A DNA stretch of 64,000 nt, taken from contig OZ244626.1 of NCBI GenBank assembly GCA_965218495.1, positions 434,001 to 498,000 of the forward strand, in the 5' to 3' direction. Source of the DNA: G965218495 sp965218495. GTDB lineage: Bacteria > Bacteroidota > Rhodothermia > Rhodothermales > Bin80. Both the position numbers and the translations under genes were made by a program. Position 1 is the first letter of the stretch. Every line of letters starts with the position of its first letter. The notes below the pieces were generated by a model. It searched no databases. It saw nothing but the letters and a program-made list of their open reading frames with translations, and had not been told where the DNA came from. Below are positions 18,055 to 26,924 of the stretch, in pieces.

Positions 18055-19086
18055 ATGGCCGTCGCAAGGGATGAACGCCTGCGCGCAAGAGGCCCGCTGC
18101 TCCGCCTGCTGTCGCGGTCGGAATTTGGCGCATTGGGCGGCGCCCTCGTCGTTTGGGTATTCTTTGTAGTTGTAGCGGGCGACAAGGGTTTCTTAAGCCT
18201 TCGCGGCACTGCGACATACCTGGAAGTAGCAGCTGAGCTTGGAATTGTTGCAATCGCGGTGGCGCTGCTTATGATAGGCGGGGAGTTCGACCTTTCGGTA
18301 GGCTCTCTGATGGGTGCCTCCGGGATGCTTCTCACGATACTGGCGGTGCAGTATGGCTGGAACTTCTGGGCAGCAATTGCAGCCGTTGTCGCCTTCGCGA
18401 TCCTGGCTGGGCTCTTTAATGGATACTTGGTAATTCGGACCGGGCTGCCGTCGTTTATCGTTACACTTGCAACCCTGTTCATCTTCAGGGGCGGCACCAT
18501 CGGCCTGACGCGCATGGTCACCGGGCGCACGCAGGTCGGTGGCTTGCAGGAAGCTGCCGGCTATGACGTGGCTCATACACTGTTTGCCAGTGACATCACG
18601 ATCGCGGGTGTGGGGTTTCCGGTGAGCATCGCTTGGTGGCTGGCTCTGGCGGCACTGGCAACTTGGGTGTTGTTTCGTACTCCATTCGGAAACTGGATCT
18701 TTGGGACGGGAGGGGATGCCAAAGCTGCAAGCAGTGTAGGGGTCCCGATAGGGCGCGTGAAGGTAAGTCTGTTTGTAGCTACGGCACTTGCTGCCGCGCT
18801 AGTTGGTGTCATACAGGCTGTTACGTTTAGTGGGGCGGATGTTTTGCGTGGCGAGTTGCGCGAGTTCTATGCGATCATCGTCGTGGTAATTGGCGGTACG
18901 CTCCTGACAGGTGGTTACGGCTCCGCCATCGGGGCAGCCGTTGGCGCACTCATTTTTGGCATGGTCCGGCAGGGTATCGTGTTCACAGGTGTGGATGCGG
19001 ACTGGTTCAAGGTGTTTCTGGGAGGTTTGCTCCTTACTGCGGTATTGGTCAATCACTGGATTCGCCGACGCGCGACAAATGCATGA
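18055..19086 (+). CDS. Sugar ABC transporter permease (RbsC/BPD_transp_2 family)
   Basis: Integral membrane subunit of 343 residues with about nine to ten hydrophobic segments. Family motifs include MIGGEFDLSVGSLMGASGM near residue 80, LFNGYLVIRTGLPSFIVTLATLF, the TGGDAKAASSVGVPIGRVK cytoplasmic loop that contacts the ATPase, and TGGYGSAIGAAVGALIFGMV. It starts two bases after the binding-protein gene and overlaps the ATPase gene by four bases (ATGA), so the three are translationally coupled. It carries the inositol-like sugar by context. Confidence 0.93.
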   Translation: MAVARDERLRARGPLLRLLSRSEFGALGGALVVWVFFVVVAGDKGFLSLRGTATYLEVAAELGIVAIAVALLMIGGEFDLSVGSLMGASGMLLTILAVQYGWNFWAAIAAVVAFAILAGLFNGYLVIRTGLPSFIVTLATLFIFRGGTIGLTRMVTGRTQVGGLQEAAGYDVAHTLFASDITIAGVGFPVSIAWWLALAALATWVLFRTPFGNWIFGTGGDAKAASSVGVPIGRVKVSLFVATALAAALVGVIQAVTFSGADVLRGELREFYAIIVVVIGGTLLTGGYGSAIGAAVGALIFGMVRQGIVFTGVDADWFKVFLGGLLLTAVLVNHWIRRRATNA

Positions 19087-19832
19087 GTATGGATTCGGCC
19101 ATGCCGCTGCTTGAGACGAGAGGCCTAAGCAAGTTCTTCGGGCGTGTTATCGCGCTCAAGGACATTGATATGCGTCTGCATGAAGGTGAAGTAGTGGCAC
19201 TCTTGGGAGACAACGGTGCAGGAAAGTCTTCGTTGATCAAGTGCCTGAGCGGCGTACATGCGCCTGACGAAGGGTCTATGCTGTTGCGAGGCGTGCCAGT
19301 ACGATTCAAGGAGCCGCGCGACGCGCTGCGGCACGGCATATCCACGGTATACCAGGACTTGGCAATGATTCCGGAACTTGGTATCGCGCGTAACTTTGTG
19401 CTGGGCGCGGAGCCTACCAAGGGCTGGGGACCCTTTAGGCGACTTGACCTGAAGGCGGCTACCCGTACTACGCGCGAAGGGCTGGAGAGGCTTGGCATTG
19501 ACTTGCGTGATGCGGCGGAGCCCGTAGGAACGCTATCGGGCGGCGAGCGGCAATCCGTTGCCATAGCTCGTGCACTGCATTTTGGTGCGTGCGTGCTCAT
19601 CCTTGATGAGCCGACCTCGGCACTGGGCGTGGCGGAGTCCGAGCGTGTATTGCAGGACATTGACCGTGCACGTCACAGGGGCGTAGGCGTTATCTTGATT
19701 ACGCACAATGTGCATCACGCATATCCTGTCGCTGACACGTTTACGATCCTCAGACGCGGGCGCAGCTACGGTACCTTTGCCAAGGGTGCGGTGACTCGCG
19801 AAGAGGTACTGGCCATGATGGCAGGGCAATAA
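19083..19832 (+). CDS. Sugar ABC transporter ATP-binding protein, single-domain type
   Basis: ATPase of the sugar importer. One ABC domain: Walker A GDNGAGKSS, Q-loop YQDLAM, signature LSGGERQS, Walker B VLILDEPTSAL and switch His in LITHN. At 249 residues it is half the length of RbsA/XylG-type enzymes, which hold two ABC domains; single-domain CUT2 ATPases such as FrcA exist and presumably act as homodimers. It overlaps the permease gene by four bases, and iolA follows after 12 bases. Confidence 0.93.
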   Translation: MSMDSAMPLLETRGLSKFFGRVIALKDIDMRLHEGEVVALLGDNGAGKSSLIKCLSGVHAPDEGSMLLRGVPVRFKEPRDALRHGISTVYQDLAMIPELGIARNFVLGAEPTKGWGPFRRLDLKAATRTTREGLERLGIDLRDAAEPVGTLSGGERQSVAIARALHFGACVLILDEPTSALGVAESERVLQDIDRARHRGVGVILITHNVHHAYPVADTFTILRRGRSYGTFAKGAVTREEVLAMMAGQ

Positions 19833-19844
19833 TTACATCGAACT

Positions 19845-21323
19845 ATGACGCCTACTGTGTTACTTCCCAACTTTATCGGAGGTGGATGGAAGAAGTCCAC
19901 TGCCTCGGAGTACCTCCACGTAACCAATCCGGCTACCGGCGAGGTCATGTCTGAGGTGCCGCTCAGCCCTGTTGAAGAGGTTGCCCGTGCGGTAGAGATT
20001 GGGGCAGAGGCCTTCAAGTCCTGGCGACGCGTGCCGGCTACGGACCGCATCCAATTCCTCTTTCGGTTCAAGAATCTTCTTGAAGAGCATTTTGAGGAGA
20101 TAGCCCGGACCATGACCGAGGAATGCGGCAAGACGATCGGCGAGAGCCGGGGCGAGTTACGCCGGGGCATCGAAAACGTGGAGGTCGCCTGCGGTATTCC
20201 CAGCCTTATGCAGGGCTACAACAACGAGGACATAGCGCGTGGCATTGACGAGCATATGGTGCGTCAGCCGCTAGGGGTCGTGGCTTGCATCACGCCATTT
20301 AACTTTCCGGGCATGATTCCGCTTTGGTTCTTGCCTTATGCTATTGCGACCGGTAACTGTTTCTTGCACAAGCCGAGCGAAAAGGTCCCAATGACCAGCC
20401 AGTGGCTTATGCACCTGCTTGGCGAAACCGGGCTCCCTAGTGGCGTGGTCCAGATGGTGCACGGGGGTAAGGCCGCCGTGGATGCGCTATGCGACCATGT
20501 TGGAGTGCAAGCTGTCAGCTTTGTGGGCTCAACGGCCGTGGCACGATATGTGTACTCGCGGGCTACCAGGAGTGGCAAGCGTGCCCAGTGCCAGGGAGGC
20601 GCCAAGAATATGGCGATCATCCTTGACGATGCCGACATGGAGATGACTGCACAGATCGTCGCTGATTCCGCCTACGGCTGTGCCGGTCAGCGGTGCTTGG
20701 CAAACTCGCTGGCGGTCATGGTGGGGAATGCGCGCGGCCCGTTTACGGAAGTCATGCAAGAGGCGACCATGGTGCGTCGCGTAGGGTATGGACTGGATGA
20801 GACGTCCCAAATGGGTCCGGTTATCACGTCCGAGAGTCGAACCCGCATAGAAAGCCTGATTGGGGTTGCCGAGCAGGAAGGTGCAAGCGTGCTGGTGGAT
20901 GGGCGTGGTAGCGTGGTGGACGGGTTTGAGAACGGTAACTGGGTGTTTCCGACGTTGCTGGACGGCGTGCCCCCTGGGGGAGCGATTGCTACGACCGAAA
21001 TTTTTGGCCCCGTTTTTGGGCTCATGCACGCCGAAAGCCTGGAAGAGGCAATCAGGCTAGTCAATGAGCAAGCATTCGGCAACATGGCGTGTTTGTTTAC
21101 AAGTAGTGGAGCCGCGGCGCGACAGTTCAGGACGGAGGCTGAGGCCGGCAACATCGGCATCAACCTCGGTGTTGCCGCGCCGATGGCTTTCTACCCGTTT
21201 AGCGGGTGGAAGAACAGTTTTTTTGGCACGCTGCATGCCCAGGGCCGGCACGGCGTAGAGTTCTATACGCAGACGAAGGTCGTCATTGAGCGCTGGCCTA
21301 GTGCGTGGACACGAAAGTTCTAG
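19845..21323 (+). CDS. iolA: CoA-acylating methylmalonate/malonate semialdehyde dehydrogenase
   Basis: Oxidises malonic semialdehyde to acetyl-CoA and CO2 at the end of inositol breakdown, or methylmalonate semialdehyde to propionyl-CoA in valine breakdown. The 492-residue aldehyde dehydrogenase has the MMSDH start NFIGGGWKKSTASEYLHVTNPATGE, cofactor segments ACITPFNFPGMIPLW and FVGSTAVARYVY, the catalytic Cys in CAGQRCLANS, and the C-terminal FGTLHAQGRHGVEFYTQTKVV. The usual general-base Glu of other ALDHs is absent (GGAKNMAIILDDAD), as expected for the CoA-dependent group. It is last in the iolD-transporter operon. Confidence 0.94.
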   Translation: MTPTVLLPNFIGGGWKKSTASEYLHVTNPATGEVMSEVPLSPVEEVARAVEIGAEAFKSWRRVPATDRIQFLFRFKNLLEEHFEEIARTMTEECGKTIGESRGELRRGIENVEVACGIPSLMQGYNNEDIARGIDEHMVRQPLGVVACITPFNFPGMIPLWFLPYAIATGNCFLHKPSEKVPMTSQWLMHLLGETGLPSGVVQMVHGGKAAVDALCDHVGVQAVSFVGSTAVARYVYSRATRSGKRAQCQGGAKNMAIILDDADMEMTAQIVADSAYGCAGQRCLANSLAVMVGNARGPFTEVMQEATMVRRVGYGLDETSQMGPVITSESRTRIESLIGVAEQEGASVLVDGRGSVVDGFENGNWVFPTLLDGVPPGGAIATTEIFGPVFGLMHAESLEEAIRLVNEQAFGNMACLFTSSGAAARQFRTEAEAGNIGINLGVAAPMAFYPFSGWKNSFFGTLHAQGRHGVEFYTQTKVVIERWPSAWTRKF

Positions 21324-21392
21324 GTATCGGGGCATCCAATCGTGAGTACAGCAACTACTCCTTACTGTACGTCAGTACCCCGGAGCGTGCCT

Positions 21393-22514
21393 ATGATGCG
21401 CATGCGTATCGCCTTAATTTCCCTGATTGGCTTGTGTACCTTGCTAGGGTTGCGGGCCAGAGAAAGTGTTCAGTTCCCAACCTTGGGAGCAGTTCAACCC
21501 GTTGAGCTCGTTGAACTTTGGCGTATGGGTGATTCAGAGGATGACGACGTATTGTTTGGACGCATTGCTGGCATGGCGATCAATGGCAAAGGCCAAGTTT
21601 ATGTCGTGGATTGGCAGAATGATGGGATCTACGTAATCTCGGGCGACGGGGCTGGGGTCAACGAAATTGGACGCAAAGGGCGCGGACCAGGCGAATTCGT
21701 AAGCCTCGTTGGGGTCTTTATTGGCAAGTCCGACACGGTTTTTGCATACGACAGACGCACCCAACGTATGACAATCCTTGATCCCGCTAACCATCACGTT
21801 GTCGAAACGATTCAAGTACTGGACGACAAGGTACTAGGTTATCCTTCACAATTGATTGGTGTTGTACCTGAAGGCTTCATCTTGGGGTATACAACGATGT
21901 ACATGTACGATGACCTTGCAGCCGAGAAAACACTGGATGTGAAATTCGTCGATCGAGGGGGCACGAAAGTCGGAGAACCACTGGCGAAGTTGCCCGTCAG
22001 ACGATCGGTCGTCTACAGCTTTCCAGGGGAACGCGGATTCTGGTATATGCCATTTAGCCCTAGGCCGAGGGCTACCATGGATGCGAATGGGCTGCTGTAT
22101 TCAGGCTACGGCGATGCCAATACCATTGCGGTCCGGTCCGTGGACGGGCAGATGCAGCACACCATCAGATGGACTCACAATCCCGTGCCCGTAACCTCGC
22201 GGGATTTGAAGGCCGTGTTCGACGGTAGATCTAGGCGGTACCGAAAAACGATGCAAGAAGCTGACTTACCAAAAAACAAGCCGGTATTTCAACATTTCGT
22301 GATTGATGACCAGAAACGTGTATGGGTGCAGCTCAGCGTGGCTTACGGTGCAACCGAGACCACATGGGTGATCCTGGACATGGATGGAAACCAGATTGAT
22401 AGAACTGAACTACCGACGACAGTGCGTTTGGAAGCTGTCCGCGGTTACCGAGCTTACGGCGTTTTGAAGGAAGATAACGAAGCAGACGTATTGGTCGCAT
22501 ACGCGATCCAGTAG
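21393..22514 (+). CDS. Six-bladed beta-propeller protein, probably exported
   Basis: A 373-residue protein resembling the 6-bladed beta-propeller/NHL-like proteins common in Bacteroidota. After a hydrophobic start (IALISLIGLCTLLGL) come blade-like repeats: RIAGMAINGKGQVYVVDWQNDGIYVI, the phrase EIGRKGRGPGEFVSLVGVFI, FAYDRRTQRMTILDP, and MDANGLLYSGYGDANTIAVRS. GTG 21342 is also in frame, but ATG 21393 puts the hydrophobic stretch near the N-terminus. Function unknown. The base composition is slightly more A+T-rich than in the iol genes. It may have been cotranscribed with the broken redoxin gene that follows. Confidence 0.75.
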   Translation: MMRMRIALISLIGLCTLLGLRARESVQFPTLGAVQPVELVELWRMGDSEDDDVLFGRIAGMAINGKGQVYVVDWQNDGIYVISGDGAGVNEIGRKGRGPGEFVSLVGVFIGKSDTVFAYDRRTQRMTILDPANHHVVETIQVLDDKVLGYPSQLIGVVPEGFILGYTTMYMYDDLAAEKTLDVKFVDRGGTKVGEPLAKLPVRRSVVYSFPGERGFWYMPFSPRPRATMDANGLLYSGYGDANTIAVRSVDGQMQHTIRWTHNPVPVTSRDLKAVFDGRSRRYRKTMQEADLPKNKPVFQHFVIDDQKRVWVQLSVAYGATETTWVILDMDGNQIDRTELPTTVRLEAVRGYRAYGVLKEDNEADVLVAYAIQ

Positions 22515-22545
22515 CGTCGGGCTCAGAGCTCCCGATTCCTGTCCC

Positions 22546-22773
22546 ATGCAGATACTCAAAATCACCCTGACCACGGTGCTAGTGGTCTGTGTTGTGATTG
22601 TGACGGCCTTGGTTGTCCGGCGCGAGTTGTTCTTAAGCCGGCAGATCGCGGCGCGACCATCTGGCCGTGTGCTCAGCGATACGTTGTGGCAGAAGGTGTC
22701 ATACGATCGTGCGGCTCTGCCGCCCACATCTGCACAGGTTAAGCTGGTTGAGTTTTACTCCATGTTTCGATGA
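22546..22773 (+). pseudogene. Truncated membrane-anchored thioredoxin/DsbA-like gene, cut by an IS21 end
   Basis: The 75 codons encode one N-terminal membrane helix (ITLTTVLVVCVVIVTALVV), a short linker and then AQVKLVEFYSMFR before a stop. In redoxins of the DsbA/TlpA type the strand VKLVEFY comes just before the CxxC active site. The reading frame ends exactly where the IS21-like end begins (TGTGGGCCACC at 22774), so the catalytic domain has been lost. I found no matching 3' part on the far side of the nested elements. The redoxin identity rests on a short motif and is tentative. Confidence 0.5.
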
Positions 22774-23049
22774 TGTGGGCCACCGAATCTCACCCAAGTG
22801 GGCCACTTGAGTTGGGGTGAAGTTAGCGAATTCATTTCTTTTTTTGCGGTGTATTTGGCCATAGGGATCACTTCTTCCGCAAACTTGAAGGGAACGCTGT
22901 AGTAGCATTGGTTGATCGACACGTGATAGTTGCACTGCACCTTGCGCTTGCCTGTCCACTCACCGTAGCGGTAGGGCGTGCGCGGTAGCGGGCGCAGCGC
23001 AGGCTTGTCCAATTCCACAAACCAGCTGTGACGACTGCCCTCTTTCTTC
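22774..23049 (-). pseudogene. istA: IS21-type istA transposase, C-terminal fragment and element end
   Basis: On the minus strand this stretch encodes LDKPALRPLPRTPYRYGEW, then VQCNYHVSINQCYYSVPFKF, the C-terminal signature of IS21-family IstA. The reading then runs into the element end without an istB gene, so the element is internally deleted. The end carries two copies of GTGGGCCAC (22775-22783 and 22798-22806), like the repeated terminal sequences of IS21 elements. The fragment's other half lies beyond the ISL3 insertion at 24444-24617. Confidence 0.75.
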
Positions 23050-24443
23050 GGCTCTACCCCTTTTTTAGTGGGTAAACTCACCTGCGGACGCTGCGGGGTA
23101 TAGATCCAGGCCTCCGAGGTGAAAGTAAATGGCGTTGGCAAACCGCCGTTTGTTGCGGAAGCCCCTGCTGCGCACTTTGATTGTTTTGATCCTGCTGTTG
23201 ATGCCCTCCGCAGGGCCATTGCTCACCTTCAGGATGATCGCATTGAGGATACCCCACAGGTGTGTTTTGATGGTTCTGGCGGCTGCCTTGACCGGTTCCA
23301 GCCGGCACCGCATGGCCCACGACAACCATCGCTCCCAACCCTTGCGCGCCCACGTGCGGTGGACATAATGCCACAACTGCAGGGCCATTTCCTTGATAGC
23401 CCACGCGCGGGCCGTCTTCAACGTGCTGGTACGCAACTGCTGGAAGCGCGCCTTCTGCTTAGCAGACATGTTGGCCGGGTGAGTCAACCAATCATACTTG
23501 GTTCCCTTGAGGTCTTCCAGGCCTTCCTTCATCAATGCCCGGTGCTCTTGGCGCCGAACCTTGTCCACGGCAGTTCCCAGACATTTCACTACGTGGAATT
23601 TGTCAAAGGCCACCTTCCGTTGCGCCTCTGGCACATGCTCCAGCGTGGCGTTGATGTAGGCCGGCCACATGTCCATGCTGACACTCTCGATGCCCTCCAG
23701 CTGCTCCAAAGTGAGCCCAGCATACCAACGCGTAAGTGTTTCTTTCTTACGGTCTTCGCCCACATGCAGCACCGTACCCGCCTTCGCATCCGAAACAATG
23801 GTGACATACGCATGGCGCTTGCGAAAAGAGGTCTCATCCACGCCAATATGGGCAACATTCCGTTCCTTCCTCCGCGCAAGGCCGCGTTGCACCGCGCGCT
23901 GCATGATCCCGTCTATCGCATTCCAGCTCACCCCCATCAGACGGGACACCGCCGACACACTCGCCTCCTGCAGCCAATCAATCACCAGCGTCTCAAACCC
24001 TGCAGTGAACCGTGACATAGGTTCCGCCCACGGAACCGACACGTTGCGCACTCCATGCTCCGGACATTCCACGCGGGGAAGCTCCGCAACCACCATGGTG
24101 CGATACTCGCACAGGTCCAGGTGACGCCATTGCCGACGACGGTGGTCGTAGCCCGGAGACGCCGAGCCGCACTCTGGACAAGGCAGCTGATGGCCGTCCT
24201 CGCAAGCTACATGAATCCGGACTTCTTGCGCCTCATGCGCAAACGTCACCTCGGAAACCTTCCAGGGAGCCTGGACGCCCAAGAGGCAACCGATGTCTTT
24301 CTTTAGTTGCGACATATCGTTGCTGGGGTTAGAAAACGTGTGCGCCATCGTGATGATGGCCTTGAAACGGGTATGAATCCGCATCATCTCATATCGTTTC
24401 CCGCTGAATACAACACTGCACTCATCTAATTAGGGGAAGAGCC
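23050..24443 (-). mobile_element. Complete ISL3-family insertion sequence inside istA
   Basis: Terminal inverted repeats are visible: the left end GGCTCTACCCC (23050-23060) against the reverse complement of the right end GGCTCTTCCCC (24433-24443), with further similarity inward (TTTTAGTGGGT, TTAGATGAGT). The direct repeat CTTTCTTC lies on both sides (23042-23049 and 24444-24451), an 8-base target duplication as expected for ISL3. Removing the element and one repeat copy joins the two istA pieces into FQKKEGSRHSW. The element is 1394 bases long with one intact transposase gene. Confidence 0.92.
23065..24387 (-). CDS. ISL3-family transposase
   Basis: A 440-residue ISL3 transposase: N-terminal zinc-finger region with CPECGSASPGYDHRRRQWRHLD, a helix-turn-helix around SVSAVSRLMGVSWNAIDGIM, then the DDE domain with Asp in HIGVDETSFRKRHAYVTIV, Asp in SVSMDMWPAYINAT, and the late Glu in SNGPAEGINSRIKTIKVRSRGF. 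Alternative starts at Met14 (24348) or Met25 (24315) are possible. The frame is intact and the flanking duplication is perfect, so the insertion is probably recent. Confidence 0.92.
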   Translation of the reverse strand: MMRIHTRFKAIITMAHTFSNPSNDMSQLKKDIGCLLGVQAPWKVSEVTFAHEAQEVRIHVACEDGHQLPCPECGSASPGYDHRRRQWRHLDLCEYRTMVVAELPRVECPEHGVRNVSVPWAEPMSRFTAGFETLVIDWLQEASVSAVSRLMGVSWNAIDGIMQRAVQRGLARRKERNVAHIGVDETSFRKRHAYVTIVSDAKAGTVLHVGEDRKKETLTRWYAGLTLEQLEGIESVSMDMWPAYINATLEHVPEAQRKVAFDKFHVVKCLGTAVDKVRRQEHRALMKEGLEDLKGTKYDWLTHPANMSAKQKARFQQLRTSTLKTARAWAIKEMALQLWHYVHRTWARKGWERWLSWAMRCRLEPVKAAARTIKTHLWGILNAIILKVSNGPAEGINSRIKTIKVRSRGFRNKRRFANAIYFHLGGLDLYPAASAGEFTH

Positions 24444-24617
24444 CTTTCTTCTGGAAACGCTGTGCGTTGAGTGCTTCCAGCAGCGGGGCGATGGCCGCAT
24501 TCAGGTCTGCCAGACTGTAGAAGCGGCGATTGCGAAGCGGCGCCAGTATCTGCTTCTGTGCCGTTTGCACGGCTTTTTCTACGGATGCTTTGTCTAGGGT
24601 TTTGGACTGCGCACAAG
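24444..24617 (-). pseudogene. istA: IS21-type istA transposase, central fragment
   Basis: The minus strand reads SKTLDKASVEKAVQTAQKQI, then LAPLRNRRFYSLADLNAAIA and PLLEALNAQRFQKKG before entering the ISL3 end. This is the conserved stretch of IstA just after the catalytic core. It joins the 22774-23049 fragment if the ISL3 element is removed. Nothing IstA-like is seen upstream of about 24617, so the catalytic N-terminal part was lost before or during arrival of the neighbouring IS1634. Confidence 0.75.
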
Positions 24618-24660
24618 TGATACCAGATAGAACTTCGTCCTTGTACTATGCTGACTCCGA

Positions 24661-26827
24661 TACTTGTCTGAACTTCATAGTACTTTGGCCAGCACGGGGG
24701 CCGAGAAGGCGCTCGTTTTTTTGCGGAATGTGCGACTAGCGCAGGTGGCTGGCTATGGTGGCAGCCAGCCTAGTGGTAGCTTACGCCGAGCAGCCTGAAG
24801 GCCTTTTTCTGCTTTGCGCTTAGCGTCTGCAGCACCATCCTGGTCGTCTTCTCGGGCTTGTTTTTCTCTACCAGCTTGAGTTTGCCCAGCTGTGCCAGGT
24901 GGCTCATCAGCGACTGGAAGCTGGTAGCGCGAGCGCCGTCGCTGGTCTTTTTGGTACGCGCCTTGCTCTGTGCTTCAGGGGAGGGTTCCGCCGGCGCCAC
25001 CACGCTGGCGCGGGCCGCCTTGGCCGCCGCCGGGTCCTCCTCCGCGAACAGCATGGGGGCCAGCTTGTCTTTCATGTGCCACTGTACGTAATAGGCCAGC
25101 ATACACAGGAAGATGTGACTCTTGATGCGGCGGGCCCGATAGTGGTAGATGGGCCGCACCTTCAGATCGACGGTCTTGAGGCTGCGGAAGGCCTTCTCCA
25201 CTACCGCCAGCTGCTTGTAGGAAGCGACGGCCTCGTCGGATGCGAGCTCGTCCTTCGGCAGATTGGTGCGAATCGCGTACATGCCGTCCAGACGGGCTTC
25301 CTGCGCTATGGACGCTTCGTCGCGCTTGTAGCTGAATGCATCGTCGGCGATGACAACCGTGATGTGCTTCTGCATTTTGTAGCGGCCCAGGATGGCGCCT
25401 GCGCGCAGGGCAATCTTGTCAGTGCCCCGTAGCGGCCTCCGCTTGCGCACTGTGGCCGCTACCAGCGCATCCAGCTTCTTTTCAGTAGCCTGGAGCAGCG
25501 CCTGGCGTTTATTCTTTGCACGCTCGGCCATCAGCGGGTTGCGGCACACGACCAGCCGTTCGCCGGGATAGTCGTCGCTGGTGATCTCTGCGAGATCCAT
25601 TTCGTCAAACAGCGTCAACTGGAGGTCCTCTTTTTGCACCAGGCGACGGATGGCCCCCTTGCGCAGGCCGGTGATCCAGTCATAGCCCGCAGGCTGCACT
25701 TCTTCGGTAAGCCGCGCATGCGTGAGCAGTCCGCGGTCTCCTACAATCGTGACCCGAGTAAGGCCAAAACGATTCTTGAGCTTCTGCAGCTGCGCAGTAA
25801 GCGTAGCGGGATCGGCCGTATTGCCCGAAAACACCTCCACTCCCACCGGCCGGCCCTCCTTATCGCAGAGCAGACCGAAGTTGATCTGCTTGGTGCCCTT
25901 CTTCTTGTCTCTGGAGTAGCCGAATTCAGCCAGATCGGCGCCGTGGCCTACTACGTAGGTGGATGTGACGTCACAAAGCACAACCGACCCCTCCTTCAGA
26001 TGACGGGCAGCGAGCTCCTGTTCAATGGCGTCTTTGCGCTTGTAGAGCCAATCCATGGCCTGGTAGATCTCGTTCTCGTGCACGTTCTCCAGCGCGAGTT
26101 CTCCTCCCAGGCTGCTGGTCTGGTCTTCCTCCCGAAGCGCGCCGGCGGTGGCATACTTGCTGCCAGGGTTGAGGATGCGACTGACAATGAGGGCCAGCAC
26201 GATGTTACGCACCCGCGTGGTGCGCGAACTGATGAGCTGATCGAGTTTCAGTTTGCGCAGGGTCCCCAGCGTAGCGGCCACGTGTCCGTGTGGCGAGCTT
26301 TGCGCGCTCTGGTACACCTCCTTGAAAAACCCCAGCACGTCGCGCACGACTATGCCACCCCTGCACAGCTCACGGATTTGCATTCTGAACTCGTGCGGCA
26401 CCTTGGTCAGGTTGCTGAGGGTGGTTTTCACGCTCTTGCCGTTCTTCCAGGTGGACTGTCTCAGCAGCCACGTGGGGTTCGAGTTCCGGTTCGGGATACG
26501 CTCTATGTACATGGACAGATATTGAATGATTTCGCATGCCCATAAGGTACGCAAACGTTGCGATATATGCAAGAAAAGGCGAAAATAATCGCATTATTCC
26601 CGCATATTGTGTCGTTTCGTGGTTCACCGTGACCTAGTGACACATGGGCAGCCCAAAAACGAACCTAGCAGGTTGACAATCGCCTCAAATCACGGCAAAA
26701 ACCCCACTTTCAGAGCCATTTGTGCCCAAATCGGGCCAAAAACGACTCAAAAAGGTGCCAAAATGGATCTTCTGACTTCGCCGCGGGGGCGAGGCTGCAC
26801 CCTAGTACTATGAAGTACAGACTTGTA
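24661..26827 (-). mobile_element. IS1634-family insertion sequence
   Basis: A 23-base imperfect inverted repeat frames the transposase gene: TACTTGTCTGAACTTCATAG continuing to TAC at 24661-24683, and the reverse complement of 26805-26827, TACAAGTCTGTACTTCATAG plus TAC, with 20 of 23 positions equal. No short direct repeat flanks it, so the target duplication is absent, longer than inspected, or lost. The spacer between the repeats and the gene is about 90 bases on the left and 290 on the right. Confidence 0.8.
24770..26512 (-). CDS. IS1634-family transposase
   Basis: A 580-residue DDE transposase of the IS1634 (IS4-related) type. Typical segments are the N-terminal MYIERIPNRNSNPTWLLRQS, the first catalytic Asp in VVLCDVTSTYVVGHG, the phrase YSRDKKKGTKQINFGLL, the second Asp in VTIVGDRGLL, and the Glu-containing YKQLAVVEKAFRSLKTVDLK followed by RRIKSHIFLCMLAYYVQWHM. 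An upstream Met at 26572 is possible, but the MYIERIP start at 26512 is the usual one. The C-terminus has an Ala/Glu-rich insert. Apparently intact. Confidence 0.92.
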   Translation of the reverse strand: MYIERIPNRNSNPTWLLRQSTWKNGKSVKTTLSNLTKVPHEFRMQIRELCRGGIVVRDVLGFFKEVYQSAQSSPHGHVAATLGTLRKLKLDQLISSRTTRVRNIVLALIVSRILNPGSKYATAGALREEDQTSSLGGELALENVHENEIYQAMDWLYKRKDAIEQELAARHLKEGSVVLCDVTSTYVVGHGADLAEFGYSRDKKKGTKQINFGLLCDKEGRPVGVEVFSGNTADPATLTAQLQKLKNRFGLTRVTIVGDRGLLTHARLTEEVQPAGYDWITGLRKGAIRRLVQKEDLQLTLFDEMDLAEITSDDYPGERLVVCRNPLMAERAKNKRQALLQATEKKLDALVAATVRKRRPLRGTDKIALRAGAILGRYKMQKHITVVIADDAFSYKRDEASIAQEARLDGMYAIRTNLPKDELASDEAVASYKQLAVVEKAFRSLKTVDLKVRPIYHYRARRIKSHIFLCMLAYYVQWHMKDKLAPMLFAEEDPAAAKAARASVVAPAEPSPEAQSKARTKKTSDGARATSFQSLMSHLAQLGKLKLVEKNKPEKTTRMVLQTLSAKQKKAFRLLGVSYH

Positions 26828-26924
26828 GCCAGGGCACGACCGCAAGTATTGGAGTAGGCTACATGCGCAGAGAGTTCGTAATTTGTAAGAAACGCCTTAC
26901 GAGACTTCGCTGCAGAGCACGAGA
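26828..26924. promoter_or_regulatory. Upstream region of the zinc-ribbon gene
   Basis: About 100 bases separate the IS1634 end from the zinc-ribbon gene and must hold its promoter if the gene is expressed on its own. A small stem (GTAAG/CTTAC, around 26885-26900) is visible. No clear promoter boxes or Shine-Dalgarno can be named. Confidence 0.25.

Noticed and set aside
23119..24015. 298-residue plus-strand frame
   Set aside because: Shadow of the ISL3 transposase on the other strand, without motifs.
25634..26545. 303-residue plus-strand frame
   Set aside because: Shadow of the IS1634 transposase on the other strand.
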